DNA of 64,000 bases. Source: Bathynomus jamesi (Eukaryota > Arthropoda > Malacostraca > Isopoda > Cirolanidae). Made by a program: the position numbers and the translations under genes. Positions within the stretch are counted from its first letter, which is position 1. Each line of letters opens with the position of its first letter. The notes under the pieces are model-generated. The model had not been told where the DNA came from. It made no database searches and was given only the letters and a program-made list of their open reading frames with translations. This document shows, one piece after another, positions 10,275-20,639 of this stretch. The stretch lies in the NCBI GenBank assembly GCA_023014485.1, contig JAJOZX010009424.1:38501-102500 (forward strand). Reading direction: 5' to 3'.

Positions 10275-11340
10275 ATTTATAAAAAAATTTGATAAATATG
10301 ACACAGCTTTATTAACCGTAATCTGGGGCAGAATTTTACAGACTTAATTCAACTAGTAAATCGTTGCAGGATCCAACGATAAATATGCTAAAAGCTGTTA
10401 ATCTCTTAAAATTAATGCAAAAACTTCACTTTTTTCCTACGTGAAGGTCAAAATATAATAAAAACCCACTCTAATAGACAGAGTTTATTTCCACAACAGT
10501 TTCGATGCCCACTGGCATCCTCTTCGGGTGGATACAGAAAAACGTTTTTCTGTATCCACCCGAAGAGGATGCCAGTGGGCATCGAAACTGTTGTGGAAAT
10601 AAACTCTGTCTATTAGTGTAGAGTGGGTTTCTATTATCATATCTCTTAAAATCACTGACAGAATATATTGTAGAAATCAGAAACAATTTTAACGGTATTG
10701 AAGAGGAAGTTAAACTTTTAACTAATGAAACGCAGACACAGATCAGCAATGCCGAATTAAAAAACGAAACATTATGCCTTACGAAATACGCAAAAATTAT
10801 GTCATTTTGCATGGCGGAGATTTATTTGTAGTTAAGTTAATACATTTAATGTAATTTGCGATACGCTTAATGCGGAGATAAACCGACGAACAATAGTGTA
10901 CAACGACATATTACATATGTTTAACGTGTTTTTTAAAAACAATACGAGTTCAAATGAAGTAAACATATTTACTGGTAAACTTTCGGATGTTTACAAAGAG
11001 GACATTGATGTTGATTAATTTAAAGACGAAGTACTACACTTTCTAAAATATATGAAAGAAGAAAAAGCGATAAATCCAGTTATGTATAATATTATTCTTG
11101 ATGGCCTGAAATCGACGTTTACAAATATAGAAACCATTCTTAAAAATTTTTTAACGATGCCTGTAACAAACGCAAGTGGTGAATGGTCCTTTTCAGCTCT
11201 AAAAAGAATTAAATATTACTTAAGAACTAGTTTATTGCAAACAAAAATGTCGAATCTATCCCTCTTATTTATTGAATCAGATATAACAAAATCCATAAAT
11301 TATGATGATGTTATTGATTCTTTCGCGAAATCAAAAACAA
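10275..11340 (+). pseudogene. hAT transposase relic (ZMYM1-like), C-terminal half
   Basis: Readable segments run from DKYDTALLTVIWGRILQ through DPTINMLKAVNLLK, which is interrupted by the fold-back insertion and rejoins exactly at SLTEYIVEIRNNFNGIEEEV. The C-terminal dimerisation region is LTMPVTNASGEWSFSALKRI and KYYLRTSLLQTKM (11150-11240). Stops near 10350, 10830 and 11018 show it is dead. Known role of the family: hAT transposition. No hAT termini were found around it. Confidence 0.75.
10413..10640. mobile_element. Fold-back element derived from a Penelope-like terminus, 12-bp TSD
   Basis: ATCTCTTAAAAT occurs at 10401-10412 and 10641-10652, flanking the insert. Removing the insert and one copy restores the hAT frame (AVNLLK/SLTEYI). 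The insert is a near-perfect hairpin with arms of about 90 bp meeting at GAAAAACGTTTTTC. Each arm holds CGAAGAGGATGCCAGTGG then GCATCGAAAC, a pattern I associate with Penelope-like terminal repeats and hammerhead-like motifs. Variable-length target duplications also fit Penelope elements. Confidence 0.75.
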
Positions 11341-11359
11341 GAAAAAAAACCAGTTTAGT

Positions 11360-12195
11360 TATATATATATATATATATAACATCGTTGCTGTTTCGTGCG
11401 TTGGTCTCTCTTCACACGAAGGTCAAGCTGGTGGCCCCGCCTCCAGGTCTGGCTTGGTGGAGGAGCGAGATGCTTTCTTGAGCTCTCCACCGTACATAGC
11501 CAGGTACACCGGCACATCTGGTACCGCTCTGAGCCAGGCTTCTCTTGAAGACTTCAACTTTGACCACTGTAAAGTTTGAGGTCCTTTGGAAGCTGGTTAA
11601 AAAGTCTTGGCCCCTGAAAACCAAACTATTTTCCTTCAGTGTTGAGGAGATCCCTTGTCGGGCCTTTAATTTGGGAACACTACGCACCCTGCCTTTCCTA
11701 TTTTCCAGTGTTGTTTGATTGGTAATTGGGTTTAGTTTGAGGTTTGGTGCCAGTTTTTCGATCATTTTCCATATGTAGATTATGATGTACCTCTCTCTGC
11801 TTCTTTCCAGGGAGTACAAATTTAGGGTGCTACTGTAGTATGCGGTCTACCGACGATTGGTTAGGTTTAGTCATGATATTTTCGTTAAAACTAACGAAAA
11901 TATCATGACTAAACCTAACCAATCGTCAAGGGCGATTGACAATGGGATGTAAAACAAACAATTAGTAAACAAGATAAGAAGCTATAATTAAAAGGTAGAC
12001 CGCCGAATCGTAGGTAGACCGCATACTACATTAGCACCAAATTTAGTTTACATAGTCTTTCCCAGTAGTTGAGCTTTTTGCAGCCATCATTCTTTGCTGT
12101 GAAATGTCTCCGAGTTTCTTCTAGTTTATTAGGTTTTTCCTTTTTATATGGGAACGTCAAAACTGAGCAGTATTCAAGTTTTGGTATAATCAGTG
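11360..12195 (-). pseudogene. LINE P reverse transcriptase, C-terminal region
   Basis: Reads PKLEYCSVLTFPYKKE, then KLNYWERL and, after the MITE, LNLYSLERSRERY and IYIWKMIEKLAPNLKLNP, ending with the proline/arginine-rich tail used by family Q at 21.3-22.6 kb (LNYWDRLRGLNLYSIERRFE). The tail ends near RPGGGATSL. This is the post-RT domain of a CR1/Jockey-like LINE. It has no catalytic motifs and is non-functional. Confidence 0.75.
11826..12038. mobile_element. 213-bp MITE with 8-bp TSD, inside LINE P
   Basis: Target duplication AAATTTAG lies at 11818-11825 and 12039-12046. Terminal repeats are 26 bp, starting GGTGCTACTGTAGTATGCGG, with one mismatch between ends. Removing the element restores the LINE wording KLNLYSLER. 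Next to the left terminus is an inverted repeat with arms of about 45 bp centred near 11887-11890 (GATATTTTCGTTA/TAACGAAAATATC). An 8-bp duplication fits hAT, P or Merlin. I cannot choose between them from the termini. Confidence 0.85.
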
Positions 12196-12407
12196 TTATT
12201 TGAATATAAATAATTAACTGACAATTGTGATATATAATTAATTATGTTTACATACAATAAAAATACAGTATACATAAAATTAGTATTAATGTGGTTTACA
12301 ATTGAATTATGATGGGTAACTAATTTAAAATGAATTTATAGCTATTCCGAAATCAAGACGGTAAAATTAACATTTATCTTGAAACTAAAATAAGAGTATT
12401 CACTACA
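12196..12407 (-). repeat. 3' LTR, truncated
   Basis: 212 bp match 16700-16913 nearly perfectly. The remaining 253 bp of the 5' LTR (16447-16699) are absent and LINE P sequence resumes at 12195. The truncation, together with the loss of about 0.7 kb of the LINE and of any target duplication, points to one later deletion. Confidence 0.85.
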
Positions 12408-12420
12408 CACTCCCCCACCA
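12408..12420 (-). other. Polypurine tract of the Gypsy element
   Basis: On the minus strand TGGTGGGGGAGTG directly precedes the LTR start TGTAGTGAATAC. It is positioned and composed as the plus-strand primer of an LTR retrotransposon. Confidence 0.75.
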
Positions 12421-12430
12421 GAGAGGAAGT

Positions 12431-13497
12431 TCAAAGAGTTCCGAACGACACAGATTTCCCCTGGACCTTTTTGGTAGCTACATGTACCTCGCTTAAGGTT
12501 GATTCCAAAAACGCAGGCTTAAGACGATCGATAGAAACCTTGTCGACCTTGGGACCGCGCTGGATGAGAAATGATTTGCGCGTACGTCGGAGAACTTCAT
12601 AGGGCCCGTCATATGGACATTGGAGAGGCCGTTTGGGACAGGTACACGAACGAAAACGTGGGTGCAAGACTGGAGGGCTGGGGAAACAAAGATGTTCTGT
12701 TGGCTAGTCAATCGAGGGGGAACAGGCTGAAGGGACTGCATGTGAGAGGAAAGTGTTTGAGCGAATTCCGTAGGATCACATGACTTATCCCCTGCAGTGA
12801 AGTAGCCACCTTGTAGCCGCAGTGTTGTTCCATAGACTAGTTCAGCCGCTGTAGTCTTCAGATCACTCTTAAATGTAGAGCGAATACCAAGCAACACGAG
12901 TGGAAGCTTATCCATCCAATGGGAGTCTTCGTGACACATAAGGGATGACTTCAGCTGGCGATGGAAGCGTTCGACGAGGCCGTTAGCTTGCGGATGATAC
13001 GCACAGGTATGCGCATGTACTGTACCCAACAAGCTGGTAAACTTCTTCCAAAGCGAAGACTCAAATTGGCGACCTTGGTCAGTGATGACTTTTGTCGGCA
13101 ATCCAAATCTTGATACCCATCCATGAAGAAAGGCTCTTGCAACAGTGTCCGCTTGGATATCAGGAAGTGGGATGGCTTCAGGCCATCTGGAAAAGCGGTC
13201 GAGACAGGTGAGCAGATAACGTTGGCCTTGAATCACTGGAAGAGGGCCAACAATGTCTACATGAATTACCTCAAATCGCTGGGATGGGGGCGGAAATGCG
13301 TCAAAGGGGGACCTGGTGTGCCTTTGGACTTTGGCACGCTGGCAGGCAAGGCACGTTTTGGTCCAATGTTTTGACATCCTTCCGCATCGAGGGCCAAACA
13401 AAGCGAGAGGTAACCAGGTGTTGCGAAGCACGGATACCAGGATGGGAGGGCTTATGAAGATCCGTGAAGACTGCTTGTCTGTGACATGGAGGGACAT
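12431..13497 (-). pseudogene. Gypsy integrase
   Basis: The zinc-binding HHCC region spans the frame junction near 13300-13350 (HPGIRASQH, then CLACQRAK). The core has the DDE triad: aspartate in VIHVDIVGPLP, aspartate in ITDQGRQFES and glutamate in ANGLVERFHRQLK. The C-terminal domain 12667-12431 is in another frame (CPYDGPYEVLRRTRKSFLI, then DRLKPAF), and no chromodomain is evident. At least one frameshift (near 12670) breaks it. Role: insertion of the cDNA. Confidence 0.85.
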
Positions 13498-14083
13498 AAG
13501 GGCGAATAGCAGCTGTTGATACGTCGCAATAGAGGGGCACAGACAATCCTGGCATACTCATTTTCTTGAGGGAAAGTGAGTGAGTGGAGTCTTCTCTGAG
13601 CAGGTCTTGTAGTTCCGTATCCTTATCTTGATCCTGTGCAATAGCATTCCACAGTGTAGAGCTGAGGGTAACAGAAGTAATCTCTATTCTTGAAAGTGCA
13701 TCCGCTGGAGTGTTCAAGACACCTTTGATGTGGCGGATATCTGTGGTAAATTGCGAGATATAATCGAGTTGCCTGATGACTCTGGGAGAGTGGTTACAGC
13801 CGTTTTTATTGAAGACAGTGACCAAAGGTTTGTGGTCGGTAAAAACACAAAACTCTCGGCCTTCAAGGAAATGTTGAAAATGCTTCACGTTTAAGTAAAT
13901 AGCAAGAAGTTCACGTCCGAAAGCACTATAACGCGTTTGGGCTGGCTGCAGCTTTTTCGAGTAAAACGCGATGGGTGCTTGTTGACCGTTAATGGTTTGT
14001 TCCAACACCCCACCGATCGCAACATCTGATGCATCGACCGTCAGAGTTAGGGGGGCATCACTGATAGGAAATGACAGAGACAA
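13301..14083 (-). pseudogene. Gypsy RNase H and start of integrase
   Basis: Opens with LTLTVDASDVAIGGVLEQ (first catalytic aspartate), then AFGRELLAIYLNVKHFQHFL (glutamate) and FTDHKPLV (aspartate). The connection domain ends HIKGVLNTPADALSRIE, after which the integrase zinc region begins. Joined to the RT upstream by a frameshift near 14083. RNase H removes the RNA template after reverse transcription. Confidence 0.85.
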
Positions 14084-15450
14084 TGCACTATTGATAGCAT
14101 TTTGGCATTGTCGAACGCCTGTAAACTATCGCTACACCATACCAATTTCGTTACCTCGCGTTTGTGTGTGATCATAGCGTGTAGAGGAGCAAGAACACTG
14201 GCACAGTTTTTAATGAACTTGTGGTAATTTACCAAACCTAGAAACCGACGTAACTCACGCTGATTATTTGGCATAGGGTAATTTTTTATCACTTCACACT
14301 TGTCCTGAAGGGGGGTAATTTCGTGCTGCGAAATCGTGTGACCAAGAAATTCCAAGGTTGGCTGTGCAAACAACACTTAGATGCATTAATAGTAACACCG
14401 TATTGTTCTAAGCGTTGAAAGAGGAGTGAAAGATGTTCCTTATGTTCCTCTTCCGTTGAGCTGGCCACAAGCAAATCATCGATGTAGGCATAAACAAAGT
14501 CTAAGCCTCTGGTGACCTCATCTATAAACCTCTGAAAGGTTTGCGCAGCATTCCGTAGCCCGAACGGCATCTTCACAAATTCGAATAACCCAAATGGTGT
14601 ACAAACTGCAGTCCTGGGAATATCCGAAGGCTCTACGGGAATGTGGTGGAAAGCCTTAACGAGGTCTATTTTACTGAAGATAGATTTGCCGTGGAGAAGA
14701 GAAGTAAAGTCTTGGACATTGGTACCGGATATCGGTCCGGGCTGGTTGTCGAATTCAAAAACCGGTAATCCCCACATGGTCTCCAGTCTCCTGACTTCTT
14801 CTGGACCAGGTGTAGGGGAGAGGACCAACTGCTTTTGGAAGGTCTTATTATCCCAAGATCTATCATAAGCTGGAATTCCGATTTGGCAGCTTTCAGTTTG
14901 TCCGGGGCAAGACGTCTGGGTTTTGCAAACACAGGGGGACCTTTTGTTGTAATGTGATGGGTAATGGTGTGCTTAATGGTATCACCCATCTGCATCGGTT
15001 GAAGAATTCCTGGATATCGCTGGAAAAGGCACTGGTACATGGAATTAGGGGGAACGAGGGAAAGTGCAGAGTTCGAGGCGTCCGGAAGGGCAACCTGTTT
15101 GGCAAGAACAGAAAGCAGTGTGGCCTGGTCGCATAAGCGTCGCTTGTCAAGATCCACCAGGAGTTTGAAATGCTGGAGGAAGTCAGCGCCGATTATGGGA
15201 TGCTGCACTTGAGCACAGATGAAAATCCACTTGAAGGATCGGTGAAGGCCCAAGTTTAGTTCACGCGACTGAGTACCGTACGTGGGTATGCGTGAACCGT
15301 TAGCAGCGTATAGACGCGGAGATTCCGAGTGCGTATGACCAGATTTTGAGGGAATACACTGACTGACGCTCCGGTATCGACCAAGAAATTGACACCAGAG
15401 TTCCTGTCCTTTATGAATAACAGGTTGGCAGTGCGAGTACTAGACGCCAT
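14047..15450 (-). pseudogene. Gypsy protease and reverse transcriptase
   Basis: The aspartic protease motif [13 protein letters not shown] is near 15385, followed in a shifted frame by [18 protein letters not shown]. The RT reads [20 protein letters not shown] and CGDYRFLN (about 14830-14930), [32 protein letters not shown], and the catalytic YAYIDDLLVAS near 14490. The thumb GHTISQHEI then RRFLGLVNYH is in another frame. Frameshifts at about 15254, 14830, 14370 and 14060 mean no complete enzyme is made. Confidence 0.87.
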
Positions 15451-15503
15451 TAGGACTCGCTGCTGGGTTTTCCGACGAAAAATTGCAAAGGGAGATGCAC
15501 TTC

Positions 15504-16211
15504 CTAGCTTCTTTCCAAATTTAGAGTGGTAGAAGCAGATCTTCCCGGAACTCGAACGATGCCTCTTCGTAAATCTTGACCGAGAATGGCTTCTTTGCCG
15601 TTGATTTTGTAGCAGAGAACAAACGTGGTTGATTGTTGACTTAACTCTTCCACTTTCAACTCCAGTTCCGATTGTGTGTTCACGTTGTTGACCGGAGCTG
15701 TGTCAATCTCCACTACTTTGTCGGCAGTTTCTGCTAGTTTATCAACTGGAGTAGCAGGATCCATAGTGGCCAAGACACGCTGAGCTGATGAAGGAAGTTT
15801 CTGCAAGAACAACTGTCTAAAGATGTCCTTATCGAAGGTTTGTGCGCGTTCGCCTAGAGCGCACTGCATAGCCCTCAGCATTTGAGTGGGCTTACGGTCT
15901 CCAAGTTCTTCTTTTGAGATTAACTGATGTAGTTTCTCACGCTCGGAGACAGTGGTGCGGCACAGGATGGCAGACTTCAGATCGTTGTATGGGTCCTCAC
16001 TCGTGGAAGTAGACACGATGACGTCACGGACTTCAGAGATGATGCTCGCTGGTAGAGAGGACAAAACATGATCGTATTTTGTCCTGCTAGCGGTGATCCT
16101 TCCCAAGTTGAATTGTGATTCCACTTGATGGAACCAAATAAATGGATCACCCGGCCAGAAGACGGGGAGCTTTACGCTCAAGTGGGAGATGGCACCAGCG
16201 TCGTCAGGCAT
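15504..16211 (-). CDS. Gypsy gag-like polyprotein
   Basis: One open frame of 235 residues starting MPDDAGAISHLSVKLPVFWP. LPVFWPGDPFIWFHQVESQF and the helical region with KLHQLISKEELGDRKPTQML fit Gag capsids of the CsRn1/Kabuki group. No zinc knuckle is visible, which is also usual there. It lies first after the primer-binding site. The frame is intact over most of gag, and its last 30 residues may be out of the original frame. Role: particle formation. Confidence 0.75.
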   Translation of the reverse strand: MPDDAGAISHLSVKLPVFWPGDPFIWFHQVESQFNLGRITASRTKYDHVLSSLPASIISEVRDVIVSTSTSEDPYNDLKSAILCRTTVSEREKLHQLISKEELGDRKPTQMLRAMQCALGERAQTFDKDIFRQLFLQKLPSSAQRVLATMDPATPVDKLAETADKVVEIDTAPVNNVNTQSELELKVEELSQQSTTFVLCYKINGKEAILGQDLRRGIVRVPGRSASTTLNLERS

Positions 16212-16433
16212 CTTCTCCTATGCTTGCTGACGTACAAGCAAGACGACAAGTTACCAACGAAGGAGTGGAGGTTGAGACGAGCGCAGGCACAGAGCGCACG
16301 GGCAGGGGTGAGGGGCAGAGGGCACGAGCGACGTTACAGTCTGGTCCTAGTCGCTCGGGTGAAGGGGGTGATGGGCACGAACGACGTTACAGTCTAGTCC
16401 TAGTCGTTCGGGTAAAAGGGGGGAATCCAACTC

Positions 16434-16444
16434 CGGGGTCACCA
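16434..16444 (-). other. Primer-binding site complementary to tRNA-Trp
   Basis: TGGTGACCCCG on the minus strand, two bases inside the 5' LTR end. It is complementary to the 3' end of tRNA-Trp (...CGGGGTCACCA). Confidence 0.8.
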
Positions 16445-16446
16445 AT

Positions 16447-16913
16447 TGTTGGTTTTCGTCGTCGTCGCCGTTGGGCCTAGGCAAGCTACGGCTTGGGACC
16501 GTAGCGCATCTATCCGGTATAGGTTAACCTGGATGATGTAGCCATAAGCACTGCCGCTGGTTAAGTGCCAACCAGTGATTATCTCACTAGCCGTATTGAG
16601 TCCGTTAGGCGAAACTGCGACAGTACCAAGGATGGAAAATATAACCCTTGGATTTCTATTATTTATTTGCAAAATGGACATGGTATTAGATTAAAATAAT
16701 TATTTGAATATAAATAATTAACTGACAATTGTGATATATAATTAATTATGTTTACATACAATAAAATAATAATTATACATAAAATTAGTATTAATGTGGT
16801 TTACAATTGAATTATGATGGGTAACTAATTTAAAATGAATTTATAGCTATTCCGAAATTCAAGACGGTAAAATTAACATTTATCTTGAAACTAAAATAAG
16901 AGTATTCACTACA
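16447..16913 (-). repeat. 5' LTR of the Gypsy element, 467 bp
   Basis: Starts TGTAGTGAATACTC at 16913 and ends ...CCAACA at 16447 on the minus strand, i.e. TGT...ACA. The inner end is set by the primer-binding site. The 3' LTR retains only the outer 212 bp. Confidence 0.8.
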
Positions 16914-18418
16914 CGTTGAATCTTTCCAGTGTCTCCAAGAAATGGTAAATTTTCTCTTTAACTATTCTTTCAAGTACTTTGGTGATGTGGGACGTCAATG
17001 ACTCTGGTTTATAGTTCTGTGCTGAGATCTGTTCCTCCTTATATATAGGTGCAATGTTTGCTCTTTTCAAGATGCTCGGTATTTCCCGTGTCTAGGGATC
17101 TTCTCCACATCCAGTATAAAGGTGTAGCTATTTACTTTTTACAATTTTTAATCAATAATGCGTTCCATTTGTCCGGACCTGCAGTTGAATGTGGTTTCAT
17201 TTGCCATATAGCTCTCGCTACATCTCGGGGTAAAATCAAAGTCTGGTATACACTCTCCTTGCAATTTCTCTTCAAACAACGCATCTGTCAGGTATCGCTT
17301 TGTCACTTTTTGGGGTACTGGAAACTGATCATACTGGGCTCTCAATGTTTCAAATATTTCTCTTGGATCGTCGGTTAGTCCATTATTTCTCTTCCTTAGG
17401 GCCCAATAGCCGCGCGCATTTTTGTTTTCCTTTTCGCATAGCTATAAAAGTATTTTGGATTTCCTTTATTGCTTCTACCGCCTTTTCCTCCCCTCTCTGT
17501 ATGGTCCTTAATCAGGGATTGTATTCCCTATCGATACCTCCAGTTTTTCTTGTATTATTTCTGGCATTATCTTCGCAGTGGCTAACTTCGCCTTCACTCT
17601 CTTTTGCGGAATAGTCTTCTCTTTGCCTCTCTAGCCAGCTCCTCTTTCCTTTGGCTGTGATTTCGGAGCATATTTTTCTAAAATTCTCAGCGTTTTTTCC
17701 TCCAACGTTGTTAGCATTCTTCAGTTGTTTTATTCTCTAAAACTGTTCTCCACTCTATTTGGGCCATGTGCGATCTGATTGCTTCCCAATTTATAATCTT
17801 GGAGTTTAAGTTAAAGGCCCCAAGCCTGCTTCTTTCCTCAATATGTGTATTGTCTTTTAATTTTGTTGTCACAGTTGTTGATATCTCGATTAAATTGTGG
17901 TCTGAAACAATGGTTGGGGTTATTTTTATATCAGCAATCAAGTTCGTGTTATTCGTGAATACCAGAGCTAGGCAGTTATTTTTTCTGGTATTTTCTGTTA
18001 TCTCCTGTGTCAGCATAAACTCATTTGTGAGAGCCATCAACATTTTTGCTTGCTCCTGGTCTTCTCTTGTGCCTCCCTTGTCCTGGTGTATATATTCCTA
18101 ACCATTCCTATCCACCTTTTTGTATTTTATAAATGGGAAGTTAAAGTCTCTGCAGATCATTATATTGGGGGATGGAGGGTTTATGGCCTTTATTAGCTTT
18201 TTGATATCATCAATGGCCTCCGAGAATTTTTCGGTTGGGGTGTTTGGAGGTCTATAGATGACTATCAGTATCACGTTTAGTTTTTCTATTTTCACTGCTA
18301 GGAATTCCACAAAGCTGTTTGATTTACTTATTATCGTCTGTCATAATTATGACCTTCATGTACATATATAGCACAGCCACCTTTACGTCTCGTTCTTCTA
18401 TCTGCTCTTAGTAATCAA
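16914..18418 (-). pseudogene. LINE P endonuclease and N-terminal RT region
   Basis: Minus-strand reading gives GGCAIYVHEG (about 18375), LIVIYRPPNTPTEKF and ICRDFNFPFIKY (endonuclease, 18310-18098), VSDHNLIEISTTV (17960-17900), a basic linker to 17380, SGQMERIID, then NIAPIYKEEQIS with an SLTSHITKVLER-like block (RT blocks 1-2) up to the Gypsy junction at 16914. The endonuclease is 5'-truncated. Multiple frameshifts. Confidence 0.75.
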
Positions 18419-19835
18419 CCTAATTAATAAATTATTTAACATTCATTGATCTAAAAGATCTGATGACCTCAGCCAAAGCATTTATCATTAACTATTAATA
18501 ATACTCACTTATAACATTATCAAGTAACCGTAATTATCATCATTCCTTATAGTACCGATTTACGCATCAAACTGGTTGCATACATAATTGGCCATTATAA
18601 ATGGGTACTATAAATTGGTGACGACCCGGATTGATTCGAATACCCATACCCAGCCAAAGTATAAGTAAAATCAGTGCAACCATTTTTTTAAGTGACATTA
18701 AAAATAAACTGTAATTAACATTCAAATTTCTTCTGCATAAGGAAACGAACAAAATTTGAAAATTTTCTCCACATGGAGCGTTTGCACCCAACGGACCAGA
18801 AACTACGGCCAGCGTCCCCCCCGTTTACAAGGAGGTAAATCCAGCTCACTTTCTCCCCGGTTGACGGTGGCCCACCCCATTTTCAACCCTCCTCGCTTCG
18901 AAGTTTCTTGCGCAGTTTCGTCAAAATCTTATCCAAATATATTCAACGGTCATTTTCGGCCGCTGTACAATAATCATTTGGCAAAACCTCTTTTGACGAC
19001 ACTCCTATTTCACCAGCGAATTTTTCATCAAGCACGACGTGTGTTTTTCACCCCACCCCACCCATACGGGAAGGTTTAAAAAGCATTCTTCAACCAAACA
19101 AGCACGGATACACACATCCACGCAACGTGAGGGCATACTGCAAGCATAGACACACCAGGCACAGGGTTGGGATCCCCTGCTTTCTTCAGCTGTCTCTTTG
19201 CATCATTCCGTGGATTCACTACTCTTGCTTGTTTCCATGAAAGACGTTTTTTCTCCCTTCGGCAGGAACGTCGTCGAGGAGAATTTCACGCGACAAACTG
19301 GGCATCGCATATGACTTCAATACAGTCCCCCTGCCTTCCCTCGTCGCCTCCCTTTCTCCACCACTCGCTCTGCGTTCCTACCTTCCCCAACTCCATTTCC
19401 CTGTGGACTAGCCGAGTTCCTCCCTCCCGTTCCCAAAGCCTCCCCCATTCCTCCCTTCGTGCGGGCCCCATCGGCCCCGTTGTCATTTACTTAACTTTAT
19501 ATAAAGACTAATCATCTACCTCGCGCGTTATTATTTCAAGTGTATACATTGTTGCAACTGTAAACATGTTTCTTTCTCATTCATAAATCATTTATTTTGT
19601 GTAATAAAGGAAGAGAGCTCATTCTATCAATCACCCAAATTAATAACTTAATGAATAATATTCTTTGATCTAAAAGATCTGGTGACCTCAGCCAAAGCAT
19701 TTATCATTACCTATTAATAACAATCACTTATAACATTAACAAGTAACCGTAATTATCATCATTCCTTACAGTACCGATTTACGCATCAAACTGGCTTCAT
19801 TCATAATTGGTCATTATAAATGGGTACAATACATA
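18419..19835 (+). mobile_element. LTR-like element with direct repeats, no recognised protein
   Basis: About 190 bp are directly repeated at 18419-18610 and 19632-19832 (sharing ATCTAAAAGATCTG and GATTTACGCATCAAACTGG). The left repeat is followed by TTGGTGACGACCCGG, placed like a primer-binding site. Upstream of the right repeat are a TATA motif TTTATATAAAG (about 19496) and AATAAAGG (about 19604), as expected inside an LTR. The left copy appears truncated where it meets LINE P. The 1-kb interior is C/T-rich with no clear gag or pol, suggesting a non-autonomous LTR element. Confidence 0.5.
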
Positions 19836-20639
19836 TATCGGGTAGGATAAAAAAAGGAAGACCTCGAACTTTGGCTGTAAAATCCAAAGTTATGGTCAGA
19901 TTTCAATATTATTTCACATCCCACAACTAAGTAAATTTCCTATGCGGTGAGCGGATTTCAAAGGAAACTAATGAAAATTACAGATTTATTGAACATTTCT
20001 TTATGCCACTGGAAATTCTCCTTTTCCACTACTACTGCATTGTCGGGTCGGCAAAAAAAAAGGGAGACTTTTAAATCCTTTATATCTCCGCAAATACGGT
20101 ACTTGGAACCATGAAATTTTAGTATGTTAGTACTAGGTAATTTTCTGGTTCGTTTGCCATCTTTTAGCATTTTAGCTGAGAAATTGGATTTATGGCGAAT
20201 GTTCCAGAAAAACTTGCTAATGATATAGTCCGGTTCACTATGTCAATAAAAATACTTTCGTTCAAAATTTATGGAGATTAGCAAACCAGGGCATTTTTGG
20301 AAAGCTTATGGCATCAGGAATCTGAAAATCAATGTTTACATTTGCGCAGATGCCTACATAGCCGCCATTTTGGATTTTCAAAATGGCCGCCATAAAATAA
20401 GAATTTCCAAATATCTCAGCTTGTAATTAACATAGAAACTTCATTCTAAATGCTAATCCTATGTTTCCAGGCCCAAGGAATCCAAAGCTTATGTCAAATT
20501 AGTGATTATGAACACCAAAAACCAAGAAAAGAAGTTGTGAAATTATGTTTGTATTTTCATGAAAAAATGCACACTCAAATTGTTGGTAGTGACAACAGCA
20601 TACGTAAAGACGTATTTCCTATCTCAGTTTGACACATTA
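19836..20639. other. AT-rich, no gene seen; probable 3' flank of the CXC family
   Basis: No coding signal. Contains a small dyad CCGCCATTTTGGA...AAATGGCCGCC near 20355-20390. It directly follows the stop of the minus-strand CXC gene, so it may be that element's 3' untranslated part. Confidence 0.4.

Larger units (their letters stand above)
12196..16913 (-). mobile_element. Gypsy LTR retrotransposon (CsRn1/Kabuki-like), tRNA-Trp primed
   Basis: Order on the minus strand: 5' LTR (16913-16447), primer-binding site, gag, protease, RT, RNase H, integrase, polypurine tract, 3' LTR (12407-12196). No envelope frame is present. The RT has YIDD, the integrase follows RNase H (Gypsy order), and the primer site TGGTGACCCCG matches the 3' end of tRNA-Trp, a known trait of the CsRn1 clade. 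The two LTRs differ by only a few bases over 212 bp, so the insertion is fairly young, but pol carries several frameshifts. Confidence 0.88.
11355..18418 (-). mobile_element. Minus-strand LINE (family P) interrupted by a MITE and a Gypsy element
   Basis: Two minus-strand pieces belong to one non-LTR retrotransposon. The endonuclease-RT half is at 16914-18418 and the C-terminal half at 11360-12195. Between them sits the Gypsy element, and roughly 0.7 kb of RT (motifs A to C) is missing. The LINE is 5'-truncated at about 18418, where an LTR-like repeat starts. At its 3' end it runs into a (TA)n tract at 11359-11378. Confidence 0.7.

Noticed and set aside
10471..10812. Minus-strand 113-residue ORF
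   Set aside because: It crosses the fold-back hairpin and the antisense of the hAT gene. Both are explained by the elements named.
12571..13519. Plus-strand ORFs inside the Gypsy element
   Set aside because: They are antisense to integrase and RNase H, which have clear catalytic motifs on the minus strand.
12196..16913. Possible endogenous retrovirus
   Set aside because: There is no third (envelope) frame between integrase and the 3' LTR. Only gag and pol parts are present, so it is called an LTR retrotransposon.
19167..19511. Plus-strand 114-residue ORF, serine/proline rich
   Set aside because: It lies in a C/T-rich interior of the LTR-like element. The composition alone produces the frame, and no domain is visible.
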